A stretch of 64,000 bases of DNA from Pseudomonas bubulae (lineage in GTDB: Bacteria > Pseudomonadota > Gammaproteobacteria > Pseudomonadales > Pseudomonadaceae), in assembly GCF_037023725.1 (NCBI RefSeq), contig NZ_CP146077.1, forward strand, positions 1,897,001 through 1,961,000, read 5' to 3'. The notes below the pieces were generated by a model. The model saw only the letters and a program-made list of their open reading frames with translations, was not told the DNA's origin and searched no databases. The position numbers and the translations under genes are program-made. Shown here piece by piece: positions 40,320 to 49,381 of the stretch (position 1 is its first letter; each line of letters begins with the position of its first letter).

Positions 40320-40673
40320 CTAACCGCAGTGCTCTATCTGGCGCCAGCCATGGCGTCGCATATCCACGCGATTATTCATGATGCTCAAGCCTTCTGCCCG
40401 CAAACGCGCGCGCTGTTCATCACCAGACGGGCTACCTGCAGGCAGACTGATACGACCACCGGCGGCAAGAACCCGGTGCCACGGCAGGCGCGTATCGTCG
40501 GGGAGCTGGCTGAGCGTTCGCCCAACCCAGCGCGCTGCGCGACCCAGACCCGCCGCTTCGGCGAGTTGCCCGTAAGTAACCACGTAACCTGCAGGCACCA
40601 TCATCAAGGTTGAATACAGCGCCGTGCGCCGAATCTCGGCGGGAGTTTGAAGAATGTCTGGCAGTGTATTCAA
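40320..40673 (-). CDS. Alkyltransferase-like protein (ATL, MGMT-related, Trp in place of Cys)
   Basis: A 117-residue protein of the O6-alkylguanine-DNA alkyltransferase fold. The active-site motif PCHRV of MGMT is PWHRV here, so no alkyl transfer is possible; this is the hallmark of ATL proteins, which bind alkylated guanine, flip it out and hand it to nucleotide excision repair. The DNA-binding helix (YGQLAEAAGLGRAARWVGRTL) is present with its Arg finger. ATG at 40673 gives a short N-terminal lead; a start inside at MMVPAG is less likely. Confidence 0.88.
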   Translation of the reverse strand: MNTLPDILQTPAEIRRTALYSTLMMVPAGYVVTYGQLAEAAGLGRAARWVGRTLSQLPDDTRLPWHRVLAAGGRISLPAGSPSGDEQRARLRAEGLSIMNNRVDMRRHGWRQIEHCG

Positions 40674-40814
40674 GGGACACTTCTGGTCAAGATGGGGGTT
40701 GTTACAGAACTATAGAATGAACTCCGGCACAATGAGTCGGTCTTTCTTCCTCAAGGGCGTATCCATCCGGATAATGCCGGCATTCTTCCGTTTTTCTGAG
40801 TTTCGCATCCGCTT

Positions 40815-41828
40815 ATGTTGTCCAGAACCCTGTTATGCCTTGTTGTCATGTGCCTTGCTGCGCCCGTGTTTGCCGATACGGTGTGGTTGAAAAACGGCGA
40901 CCGCCTGAGCGGCAAGATCAAAGTCTTTGATGGCGGCAAATTACTGATTCAGACCGAGTATGCGGGGGCCGTGCCCATTGACTGGAAGCAGGTCAAGACC
41001 CTGGAAAGTGATCAGGAATTGCTGGTCAAGCAGGATGCCTGGACCGGTGAAAAGGCCAAGTCATTGCAGGCGGCCGAAGACGGCAGCGTAACCCTGGTCA
41101 ACGGTGAAGCACCGAAAACCGTAGCTCTGGCCAGTATCCAGCAACTCATCAAGCCCAAACCGCTGGTCGAAGACATGGTCTGGAAAGGCAATGTTGATGT
41201 GGCGATGGACTACAAACGGGCGGACAAGGATACCGACGACTACGATCTCGATTTCAAGACCACTGCCCGCCACGGCGCCTGGCGTCATCACGCAGAGGGT
41301 GAGTACAACCGCGAGTTTCAGAACGATGTGGTAACCACGGATAACTGGACTGCCGAGTACGCGCTGGATTACTTCATCAGCGACAAGTGGTACTGGCAAG
41401 GTCGTTTGACCTATAACCGCGACCGGGTGGAAGACATTTCCCGTCAGCGTACAGTCGGTACCGGCCCCGGCTACCAGTTCTGGGATGACGAATTGGGCGC
41501 ATTCTCGCTGGGCTCACTGCTCAATCGCACTGATTACGAATACTCTGACGGTAAGAAAGACAACTTCTACTCGCTGGCCATGAAGTGGGATTACAACCGT
41601 TACCTGATGGGCAAAACAGTCTCGTTTTTCACCAATGGTGAATTGGGCAAGTCGCTGGAAGGGGAGTCGGACTACAGTCTCGATTCCGAAATCGGCTTGC
41701 GTTACAAGGTCACGGAATGGGCATCGCTGAATCTAAAGGCCGAGAAAGACCTGATTGGCAGCTCGAGTGGCTCTGATAACGCCCTCAACAAGACCCGCTA
41801 TACCGTAGGGTTTGGCGTGGTCTGGTAG
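40815..41828 (+). CDS. DUF481 (YdiY-family) outer-membrane protein
   Basis: A 337-residue protein with a Sec signal (cut after VFA, residue 20), an SH3-like N-terminal stretch (TVWLKNGDRLSGKIKVFDGG), a linker, and a C-terminal DUF481 beta-barrel domain of alternating aromatic strands ending in TVGFGVVW, with a terminal aromatic residue as in outer-membrane barrels. The family is related to the E. coli YdiY protein; its function is unknown. Single gene, convergent with the fimbrial operon. The ATG at 40815 gives the compact signal. Confidence 0.85.
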   Translation: MLSRTLLCLVVMCLAAPVFADTVWLKNGDRLSGKIKVFDGGKLLIQTEYAGAVPIDWKQVKTLESDQELLVKQDAWTGEKAKSLQAAEDGSVTLVNGEAPKTVALASIQQLIKPKPLVEDMVWKGNVDVAMDYKRADKDTDDYDLDFKTTARHGAWRHHAEGEYNREFQNDVVTTDNWTAEYALDYFISDKWYWQGRLTYNRDRVEDISRQRTVGTGPGYQFWDDELGAFSLGSLLNRTDYEYSDGKKDNFYSLAMKWDYNRYLMGKTVSFFTNGELGKSLEGESDYSLDSEIGLRYKVTEWASLNLKAEKDLIGSSSGSDNALNKTRYTVGFGVVW

Positions 41829-42006
41829 TAAAACCGTACGGCATGACTTGAGAGGGCGGGCTTGGATCTTGTGGGGAATCAGAAAACACCCGTTTGAATT
41901 CCAAGGATGTTGAAATTCACCAATGCCTGCCTCATTAGAGACAGGGCTCTCCCTCAAAAACTAAGGTTCTGACCTGATATCTAGATGCAACCATCGACTT
42001 AAGGTA

Positions 42007-42996
42007 TCAGTTGTAGGTCAGGGTAAATGTTGCCGTGCTGTTTGCCACGCCACCACTTACGCTTGCGCCGGTCTGATAATACCGGGCCGTCAGTGGGATT
42101 GAGTAGTTGCCGTCGTTCGTGACGGTCCCTACGGTAATATTAGTCGCCAGCTTTACAGGCGTACTGTTGTGAAGTAATTGTAAACCTATGCCCTTGGCCA
42201 TGGTCCCGGAAGGGGTGGAGTTCAGCGCCAATACACCCTCGACGGCAGACGCATGGGGGCTGCCGTCCAGTTTGACCTGTACACGAGTGTTTGCATCGCA
42301 ATTTAGCTCTATGGCGAATGGTGTTTCGGCGGCGACGCTACCGGGCCCAGTAAAAGTGCTCATCGGTATTCCATCGCCCATCGGAACGTTGATGGAAGCG
42401 CTGGTGACGGAGCAGGCAACGGGAACAATAGTATTAACGCCCACTAATGTGATGTTGGCGGTATAGAAGTTTCCAACAATGGACGCTCTGGCAATTCTTC
42501 CGGTGGTAAGAGTTCCTGCTCCTACGGCACCCGCCTTTGTTTTGATAAGTCTTACACGCATACCGCGGGGGATTGAAATATAATTGTTGGCGCCTAGGGG
42601 TTCGTCGTACGGTACGATGTAAGTGTTTGATTCATTATTTGTACTTATCCCGACCCCGTCAATATTGGTGTTGTATATTCGGTTTGCCAGGGGGCTCAGG
42701 ACAGTAAATATTTCATTTGTCCAGCGGTATGTCCAACTCGTGTTGCACCCGAAAAAGGGATAGGAACTATGATATGGGCCGGTGCTTATTGTCGCCAATA
42801 CGGTGCCAGCAGGACTGTCCCGCTGAACAATGATAGAACCAAAATTGATATCTTTTCTTATTTCTGAAGTGGCCCCGTTATAGAAAGAACAACTGGCTGT
42901 GGCGATGTTCGAAAAGGCAAGAATGAACAATCCGAAAGTAGCGTGACCTCTATGTTTTACGATAAGGTCACTGGCTTTATATTTGGCAAGAGTCAT
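42007..42996 (-). CDS. Fimbrial tip adhesin / minor subunit
   Basis: A 329-residue secreted protein with a signal peptide that has a long charged lead before FGLFILAFSNIATA. The C-terminal 135 residues form a fimbrial (pilin) domain with donor-strand ending TATFTLTYN and the pilin-like VACSVTSASINVPMGDG. The N-terminal domain (about 35-190), with CSFYNGATSE and a second cysteine in FFGCNTSWTYRW, is probably the receptor-binding lectin-like domain. Last gene of the fimbrial operon, ten bases after the usher. The receptor is unknown. Confidence 0.82.
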   Translation of the reverse strand: MTLAKYKASDLIVKHRGHATFGLFILAFSNIATASCSFYNGATSEIRKDINFGSIIVQRDSPAGTVLATISTGPYHSSYPFFGCNTSWTYRWTNEIFTVLSPLANRIYNTNIDGVGISTNNESNTYIVPYDEPLGANNYISIPRGMRVRLIKTKAGAVGAGTLTTGRIARASIVGNFYTANITLVGVNTIVPVACSVTSASINVPMGDGIPMSTFTGPGSVAAETPFAIELNCDANTRVQVKLDGSPHASAVEGVLALNSTPSGTMAKGIGLQLLHNSTPVKLATNITVGTVTNDGNYSIPLTARYYQTGASVSGGVANSTATFTLTYN

Positions 42997-43006
42997 GGTT
43001 TTCCGC

Positions 43007-45598
43007 CTATTGACAGATGCTTGAAAGGGAGCTGATGGCGGGGGTGGCGTTTTGCTCTACAAGCAGCTCAGGCAAGATGAAGTGTGACGTGCATTGCTGG
43101 CCAGATTTATCCCCCCATTTTACATGCAGTGCTCCGGACTGCGGCACACCGCTGAGGTATACCTCGCCCTCCAGGCCGACAACGCCCTCATTATTAGAAT
43201 GAGTTGAGTTATCCAGCAGTGTCGCGGTAGCGCCAAAAGGTACGGGCTTGCCGCCGTGACTCAAAGAAATCAATACACGCTTGCCAATACGAGTCTTAAA
43301 GTCTGCCAATACAAGCGCACCTTTGGTAGGAATCACCGTTTTGGTATTGATCTCAATATCAACGTCGTCAGTGAGTGTTGCGGTGTCAAGCGCTACCCGG
43401 TTTTTTCGGTATGTACTGAGATAGGGCACGACAGCATAACCACGCGAGTCGGTTTTTACACCGGTAGTATTCTTTACTTTGGCACCGGCTGCGTCAGGTG
43501 CCCGAACCAAGGCCATGGTTTCACCATGTTGTTGTGAAAGCGTGACACCATAAGGGTGGGCTACAATACCGCCTTGCAAGTTGTAATTGACTTGCTGTGA
43601 TCGGGTGTCGTAGTTATAACCAATCCTGGCTTCTCCATAAGTGCCTTTGTAGTTTGCGTTGGCATTACCGCTACTGCCGACACCTTGGTTTGCGTACCGC
43701 TGTTGAATACTGTAGCTCAGGTTGTTGTCTGCCAGTGCGGTGCCGCTCAGGCCTACGTCATGAGCGCTGCTGCCTTGCTTGCTGGCGTTGAAATTGTAAC
43801 TGGCCCAACTGTTAGGGAGTGTCTTGCCCAAAGGGAACTGAACTTTGAAGGAAAGTTGCTGATCTTTGTTGTTGCGTCCAGTATCAAGCGGTGTCTGGGT
43901 GAAAGTATACGCCAAGCCGTAGTTGATGCTGCGGTAACTGAGGTCATAACCTGCCGTCAGGCTGCGCTCATATTTGTTTTGACGCCAGAAACTTTGTTGG
44001 TATCCATTAAGATAGAAGTTTCCTTTGTCTCCAAAAGATTGGTTGATGCTGAGCTGCGTCTTGCTGCGTTTAGTGCTGGTTCCGCGCCAATTATTGAAGT
44101 TGTCGGGGTCAATTTCGTTGGCTTCCTGAAAATCGTAGTAGCCGCTGGTGGAGTAGCGATATCCGGCCAACGTAAAGGTAGTGTCAGTGGTATTAATGGT
44201 TTTTGAATAGAGGAAGCGGTAAGACTGCCCTTGATGGCTGGACCCGTTGCGTAGTTTGGCGTGTGCCTGTGTAGCATCCACAGATACCGCCCCCCAACCT
44301 TCCAGCGTATGGCCAATACCAACAGTCGTTGCATTATATTTTCCAGATGCCAGTAAGCCACCATAGAGGGTGTAGTCATAGGGCAGTCCGTAAATCAGCG
44401 TGCTTTGCATAAAACTTGGTTTGCTGGCTGCGCTGGCGTTGGAACGATATTGTCCTGCAGTCACTGAATACTTCAGACGCCCTTCACGTAGCATTACAGG
44501 TACCGCAGAAAATGATTGAGTTGAACGGCGTACGGTGCCATCACTTTCGGTGATTGCAATTTCCAAGTCACCACTGGAGGACGTGGGATACAAGTCAGTG
44601 ATTGTGAACGCACCCGCCGAGACATAGGTTTGATAAATAATGTAGCCATTTTGTCGCACGGTGACCTGGGCATTACTCTGGGCAATGCCTCGAACAACGG
44701 GTGCAAACCCTTTCAGACTGTCGGGGTACATGTTGTCGTCCGAATTTAATTGAATACCGCGGTATAGCACACTGTTGAAAACGTCACTGGGCGTTGAGCT
44801 GTCACCCAACGTCAGTTGCCCCTTTAGTGACTGAATATCCTTTTGCGCATAAGTGTCGAGGTTCTGCCAGTTGTTGTTTCCGTTACGTGAATTATACGTA
44901 GAATAATTACGCAGCCTCCACGCGCCCAAGTTCAGGCCACTGCGTAAATTTAAATAATAGCTGTCGTTTGTCTTTGAGCGATTGTTGCTATCATTATTGA
45001 GCGTGTTGGAGCCGCTGAAACTATAGTTCAACAGTGCAGCCGAAAGGCCTTGATCCCATAGCTGAGGATCCACGTAGCCATGAGCCTGGCTTGTGAGTGC
45101 GGCTTGGGGGATGCTGATATCCAGCCGCTGCAGTTTGAAATCGAACCGGCTGCTGGCATAGGGGATGTAGTCTGACAATGTACTGATTGCGCTTGTTGAG
45201 GGCAGTTGCTGCAAGGCCGGGAAAGCTTCCAGCTTGACCCCCATCTCCTGGAGTTGAGGTGAGGTCAGTTCGGGTTGAAGTGTTCCAGCGATACTCACAA
45301 AGTTTACGTCTCGATGGGCTACCCGATTATCATTTAGATAGATATCGACACTGTATAGACCTGGTAGTTGCCCGCCCTGGTTGGCGAAGTACTCTAGGTC
45401 GATGGGCTTTTGTCCAGGATCACCCATTTCCAGAGCGTGGGGGTTGAAGTATTCCTGCGCAAAAGCTGAAGAGGGCTGGAAGGCGAGTTCTAATGTTGCG
45501 GGTATGCTGATCAATAAAGTCAGGTGAGTGCAGTGCAAGAGTGGCGCACGCTGGCGCACCTGGAATTTAAGGGCCTGGTAGAAAGGGGCTTTTTGCAT
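43007..45598 (-). CDS. Fimbrial outer-membrane usher (FimD/PapC family)
   Basis: An 863-residue usher that translocates chaperone-bound pilins. After a long signal, the N-terminal periplasmic domain begins EYFNPHALEMGDPGQKPIDLEYFANQGGQLPGLYSVDIYLN; the central barrel, plug and two C-terminal domains follow (TKTVIPTKGALVLADF and FILPELLV near the end). Length and order are complete. AT-rich codons here and in neighbours differ from the flanking core genes. It starts 99 bases after the chaperone and lies next to the adhesin. Confidence 0.94.
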   Translation of the reverse strand: MQKAPFYQALKFQVRQRAPLLHCTHLTLLISIPATLELAFQPSSAFAQEYFNPHALEMGDPGQKPIDLEYFANQGGQLPGLYSVDIYLNDNRVAHRDVNFVSIAGTLQPELTSPQLQEMGVKLEAFPALQQLPSTSAISTLSDYIPYASSRFDFKLQRLDISIPQAALTSQAHGYVDPQLWDQGLSAALLNYSFSGSNTLNNDSNNRSKTNDSYYLNLRSGLNLGAWRLRNYSTYNSRNGNNNWQNLDTYAQKDIQSLKGQLTLGDSSTPSDVFNSVLYRGIQLNSDDNMYPDSLKGFAPVVRGIAQSNAQVTVRQNGYIIYQTYVSAGAFTITDLYPTSSSGDLEIAITESDGTVRRSTQSFSAVPVMLREGRLKYSVTAGQYRSNASAASKPSFMQSTLIYGLPYDYTLYGGLLASGKYNATTVGIGHTLEGWGAVSVDATQAHAKLRNGSSHQGQSYRFLYSKTINTTDTTFTLAGYRYSTSGYYDFQEANEIDPDNFNNWRGTSTKRSKTQLSINQSFGDKGNFYLNGYQQSFWRQNKYERSLTAGYDLSYRSINYGLAYTFTQTPLDTGRNNKDQQLSFKVQFPLGKTLPNSWASYNFNASKQGSSAHDVGLSGTALADNNLSYSIQQRYANQGVGSSGNANANYKGTYGEARIGYNYDTRSQQVNYNLQGGIVAHPYGVTLSQQHGETMALVRAPDAAGAKVKNTTGVKTDSRGYAVVPYLSTYRKNRVALDTATLTDDVDIEINTKTVIPTKGALVLADFKTRIGKRVLISLSHGGKPVPFGATATLLDNSTHSNNEGVVGLEGEVYLSGVPQSGALHVKWGDKSGQQCTSHFILPELLVEQNATPAISSLSSICQ

Positions 45599-45697
45599 GC
45601 GAACGACCTCGATACGACTGCAGTGAAACTCAGTCGCTATCGCTTGGCTGTGTGAAGTTTAGGGTGGCCTGGACAATAAAGTATGCAAAGTACCTGG

Positions 45698-46375
45698 CTA
45701 CTGCAGTGCGGCACTTGCGGTGGGGGAAACTCCGCCATAATCGTTGATGGCTTGCCAGCTGACAGGTCCGGTCGCGTCGGGAGGAATCTCCCAGCTGAGC
45801 GTTTTTTGTGGGGCAACCATACCGGCATTTTGTATTTCTTTATCTCCCACGCGGACGTGAAAAAAAGAAACATGATACGGCGTTGGATTGTTAACTTTTA
45901 GCTGCCTGCCCTGGCGAGTAAAGGTCAATGCCTTGTAAGCTTCGGTCGCATCACCAGGGAGACCAGTAGGACGATAAAAAACCTTGATTCGACTTTTGAC
46001 CGAAATTTGTAACTGGTTGGAATCGCTTTTCTCCGAGGCTGATATTGTTTTTACATTCACCCAGAATGCCGACTCTTTATCGGCGGGTAACTGCCCTCCC
46101 GTATGAATGATGCGCAGGGTGTTTTCTTGGTCTGCGTCAAGGCGAAAGAGGGGCGGCGTTATGATAAAGGGGGCTTTGTTGCTGTCGTGCAGGTTTTCTA
46201 CCCAGGACTGAATCAGATAAGGCTCTGACGTTCCAGTATTGCTTACCGAGAAGGAAGAGTCTTTTCTTGCGGTGTCATAAATAACTCGAGTGCCTCCTAT
46301 TACCACTCCCGCCGAAGCAGTATGAGTCAGGCTGGCGAGAGTTAGAGTAATACAGATGGACGTGAGCCATTGCAT
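45698..46375 (-). CDS. Periplasmic fimbrial chaperone (PapD/FimC family)
   Basis: A 225-residue two-domain immunoglobulin-like chaperone. Signal cut after TASA; the G1/F1 region FRLDADQENTLRIIHTGGQLPADKESAFWVNVKTI carries the conserved chaperone signature that donates a strand to pilins. The ATG at 46375 follows GAGGAAAA; an upstream in-frame ATG would add 21 residues inside the hairpin region and is not used. Short FGS-type F1-G1 loop. Works with the usher and subunits encoded on both sides. Confidence 0.93.
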   Translation of the reverse strand: MQWLTSICITLTLASLTHTASAGVVIGGTRVIYDTARKDSSFSVSNTGTSEPYLIQSWVENLHDSNKAPFIITPPLFRLDADQENTLRIIHTGGQLPADKESAFWVNVKTISASEKSDSNQLQISVKSRIKVFYRPTGLPGDATEAYKALTFTRQGRQLKVNNPTPYHVSFFHVRVGDKEIQNAGMVAPQKTLSWEIPPDATGPVSWQAINDYGGVSPTASAALQ

Positions 46376-46393
46376 TGTGTGGTTTTCCTCAAG

Positions 46394-46421
46394 GTGCCTA
46401 CCCCTTGCAAGGGGTAGGCAC
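46394..46421 (-). other. Perfect 28-base intercistronic hairpin between pilin and chaperone genes
   Basis: GTGCCTACCCCTTG followed directly by its exact reverse complement. It lies in the 93-base gap between the major subunit stop and chaperone start, with the chaperone SD just after it. No U tract follows, so it is more likely an mRNA stabiliser or partial attenuator that makes pilin more abundant than chaperone. Confidence 0.8.
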
Positions 46422-46468
46422 AGGTTGTCAGTACGCATTGAAATTACTCAATGCACGGCGAGTGGGGG

Positions 46469-47005
46469 CTAGTTGTAGTTGATAGTGAAGTCTGTGCTGC
46501 CGTTAGCCGGACCTGAAGTGACCGCCTTGGTAGCCATGTACTTGGCATAAAAAGTAAAGGTAGTGTCACTGGTGGTGGACAGCGTGCTGCTGGTGGAGCT
46601 TGTGCCGATCGGAATTTGTGTTGAGGCATCTTTTTCATACAGTGCGATGCCTACACCGGTCGCGACACCTGGCTCAGTCGTAAGTTTCAGGATGCTTGAG
46701 TTGTCACTGTCTGTGGGGCCGTCGAACTTTACGGTGGCCGTGCTGACGGTAGAAGGGCAACTGGTCAATACGATATCGAATTTAGTGGGTGACGAAGTAA
46801 CACCGGCGGTGCTCAAGCTGCTCGTGGTGACAGAATTAAGTGGGACTGTCTGAGTGCCAGTCGCTGGCGTCACTGTGCATGCCGCGCTGAGAATAGTGCC
46901 CGTAAAGTTGATTGTCCCGTCCGCAGCATTAGCGATGCTTGCAATAGAGGAACCTGTCAGCAGTGTAAGAGCGATAATTTTAATTCGCATGCAGTTATTT
47001 CTCAT
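46469..47005 (-). CDS. Major fimbrial subunit (type 1-like pilin)
   Basis: A 178-residue pilin with a Sec signal (MRIKIIALTLLTGSSIASIANA). The mature part begins ADGTINFTGTILSAACTVTP with Cys in the A strand and a second in VLTSCPST, forming the usual disulfide. The penultimate strand ends TDFTINYN as in FimA proteins. First gene of the operon and probably the shaft protein. The start may instead be the ATG at 46990, five codons in; neither has a strong SD. Its Ser/Thr-rich composition is normal for pilins. Confidence 0.9.
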   Translation of the reverse strand: MRNNCMRIKIIALTLLTGSSIASIANAADGTINFTGTILSAACTVTPATGTQTVPLNSVTTSSLSTAGVTSSPTKFDIVLTSCPSTVSTATVKFDGPTDSDNSSILKLTTEPGVATGVGIALYEKDASTQIPIGTSSTSSTLSTTSDTTFTFYAKYMATKAVTSGPANGSTDFTINYN

Positions 47006-47773
47006 GTCGTTTGGTTAAGTGTGTGGATAGTGCAATATATGAGGTGTTCCTGTTTTGCTGTTAAATTCTGTTTCTCTTGTTGGGTGGAGGTTATGTCGCC
47101 TTGAATTCCTGGTTGACATCACAGTTTCTCTTTTAAGAGATACTGTGCGGTAGCTGCTTGGGTGGGTATGTTCGTTGTTTGGCTTTTAAATGCTATATGG
47201 GCATTTGCTATTGTTCTTGTAAGAGTTTTCTGAGATGTTGCTGTGGCTAGACTATATAGCCGCTCACAGCAAAACCCCGGCATGAATGCCTGATATAACG
47301 GTCATGCCTGCGATGCCAGAGAAAAATAAGACCAATACCTGCATCGGCTACTGTATCAATCAGGTTTGCTCGAATATTCCCGGGATCAAGCCGCAGTAAA
47401 ATTCCGCCTCAATCCAACAAGTGCGGGCTCGGGTATTGCGGGGCTATGAACTGCGCCTGGAGAGCGGTGGTGATAGGTGGGTAGCGCTAGTCACCCCCAC
47501 CTTGAACATCGATTTAGCAAGCGTTGTGATTATCGGAGCAACGTTCAGTTCGAGCGAGAGCGTCGAGTGAAAGACTCGGCCGGCAAGGTGTTTGTTATCC
47601 GATTTTGATGTGTCGAAAGCCTGTGAATTGGCTTTCTTGGCGGTTTACCGCTTAGTCCGGCATCTGACAGCTTTGCGCTGACGCACTCCGAACGAGGAGA
47701 ACGGTGAGGCCTGGATTGGGCGTCCAGGCCGTTTCATGATTGAACCCAAGCCTATCTTTGCGGGAGGTGATGC
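47006..47773. other. Gene-poor region upstream of the fimbrial operon
   Basis: 768 bases without a supportable gene. 47006-47280 is A/T-rich and must contain the pilin promoter. CAGTTTCTCTT-TT-AAGAGATACTG (47122-47145) is an inverted repeat with one mismatch next to TTGACA (47113-47118). 47390-47570 has an open frame of about 55 codons without a good start and no recognised domain, perhaps a gene remnant. GAAAGCC/GGCTTTC (47615-47636) is a weak hairpin. Confidence 0.5.
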
Positions 47774-48532
47774 CTAGATCCGCAACCCGCCATCCAGTTC
47801 CAGAATGCGCCCGGTGTAGTAGTCGTTTTCAAAAATGTACGCTGCCGAATGAGCGATTTCTTCAACCTTGCCCATGCGCTTGAGCGGAATGCCCGAGGTC
47901 ATTTTTTCAAGGGCTTCGGGTTTCATGCCCAGGGTCATTTCGGTTTCGATAAAGCCCGGTGCAATCCCGGCTACACGAATGCCGTAACGCGACAGTTCCC
48001 TGGCCCAGGTCACGGTGGCAGCAGCAACCCCGGCCTTGGCCGCCGAGTAGTTGGTCTGGCCGACATTGCCGGCACGGGAGATCGACGAGATATTGATGAT
48101 CGCGCCCTCGCTGTTGAGCTCGATCATTTTCGCCGCTACCTCACGGGTGCACAGGAAAACTCCGGTCAGGTTGACATCAATTACCGCTTGCCATTGCGCC
48201 AGGCTCATCTTGGTCATAACGCCATCCTTGACCTTGAGCAGCAGGCCGTCACGCAAAATGCCGGCGTTGTTGACCAGGCCGTTGATCGCACCAAAATCTT
48301 CTGCAATTTGACCAACGGTTTGCGTAACCTGTTCTTCGTCAGCGACGTTGCACAGGTAGGCTCGGGCCTCGACGCCGTGCGCCTGGCAGGCTGCCACCGC
48401 CAGTTCGAGTTTTTCCGGGTTGAGGTCGACCAGTGCCAGTTTGGCGCCCTTGGCTGCCAGGTACTCGGCCATGGCGCGACCCAGCCCCTGGCAGCCGCCA
48501 GTGATAATGATTACTTTGTCTTTAAGTTGCAT
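47774..48532 (-). CDS. SDR-family oxidoreductase (FabG-like)
   Basis: A 252-residue classical short-chain dehydrogenase/reductase. NAD(P)-binding [15 protein letters not shown] near residue 12, NNAGI at about 88, and catalytic Ser with Tyr-X-X-X-Lys in NYSAAKAG. The ends match FabG-type 3-oxoacyl-carrier or 3-hydroxyacyl reductases ([23 protein letters not shown]). The substrate is not known. Divergent from the HugZ-like gene with 52 bases between; AAAGACAAAG-type upstream sequence is not a clear promoter. Confidence 0.88.
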   Translation of the reverse strand: MQLKDKVIIITGGCQGLGRAMAEYLAAKGAKLALVDLNPEKLELAVAACQAHGVEARAYLCNVADEEQVTQTVGQIAEDFGAINGLVNNAGILRDGLLLKVKDGVMTKMSLAQWQAVIDVNLTGVFLCTREVAAKMIELNSEGAIINISSISRAGNVGQTNYSAAKAGVAAATVTWARELSRYGIRVAGIAPGFIETEMTLGMKPEALEKMTSGIPLKRMGKVEEIAHSAAYIFENDYYTGRILELDGGLRI

Positions 48533-48584
48533 GAGTGCCCTGATCTCGACCGTTATCTACGGATTTTTATTAAGGAGTCATAAG

Positions 48585-49310
48585 TTGAGCGTTGAAGCTG
48601 CCAAGCATGCCCGAGAATTACTGCTCAAGGAATACCGTGGCGCCCTGGCTACCCAGTCCAAGGCCATGCCGGGATTTCCCTTCGGCTCCGTGGTGCCTTA
48701 TTGCCTGGATGAGCTGGGGAGACCACTGATCCTGATCAGCCGCATCGCCCAGCACACCCACAACCTGCGCAAGGATCCCAAGTGTTCACTGATGGTGGGG
48801 GAGCGGGGCGCTGAAGAGGTGCAGGCTGTTGGCCGTCTTACCGTGCTGGCCGAAGCCGTGCAATTGAGCGATCCCGCAGCCATTGAAGCCGCAGCCGAGC
48901 GTTACTACCGCTACTTTCCCGAGGCGAAGGGCTATGACACTGCCCATGATTTCGATTTCTGGGTGCTCAACCCGGTTCGTCATCGCTACATAGGCGGCTT
49001 TGGTGCCATCCACTGGCTGGACCAGGTCACGCTGGCCAACCCTTTCGCCGGGCAGGTCGAGGTGCGGATGGTCGAGCATATGAACAGCGATCACGCCAAT
49101 GCCATTGAACACTACGTCAAACTGACCGGCCTGCCGCAAACAGCGCCAGCTATGCTGGTGGGCATCGACAGCGAAGGCATGCACCTGCGCATCGGCGAAG
49201 GCGTGCACTGGTTGGCTTTTCCGGAGCCTTGCAACACTTCGACACAGGTGCGCGAAGCCTTGGTTTTGCTGGCCCGTGCCAGTGAGTGGCCGAAAAAACA
49301 GATGGTCTGA
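48585..49310 (+). CDS. HugZ-family heme-utilisation / FMN-binding split-barrel protein
   Basis: A 241-residue protein with an N-terminal PNP-oxidase-like split barrel (about 10-150) and a C-terminal DUF2470 domain (VEVRMVEHMNSDHANAIEHYVK). HugZ-type proteins bind or degrade heme or bind flavin. The start is TTG at 48585: TAAGGAGT lies at the right distance and the product begins MSVEAAKHARELL; the open frame upstream is antisense to the SDR. fxsA follows after 71 bases. Function here is inferred from the family only. Confidence 0.8.
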   Translation: MSVEAAKHARELLLKEYRGALATQSKAMPGFPFGSVVPYCLDELGRPLILISRIAQHTHNLRKDPKCSLMVGERGAEEVQAVGRLTVLAEAVQLSDPAAIEAAAERYYRYFPEAKGYDTAHDFDFWVLNPVRHRYIGGFGAIHWLDQVTLANPFAGQVEVRMVEHMNSDHANAIEHYVKLTGLPQTAPAMLVGIDSEGMHLRIGEGVHWLAFPEPCNTSTQVREALVLLARASEWPKKQMV

Positions 49311-49381
49311 CCTTGAATTTGCACAGGCGCGCCGTCATCTAGTCTTGGTTGGAAGATATTCTTCCGGAGAGGAATCATTTG

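Noticed and set aside
47390..47640. Possible transposase or toxin remnant
   Set aside because: About 55 open codons with no start, no catalytic motif and no recognisable domain; listed only as part of the non-coding stretch.
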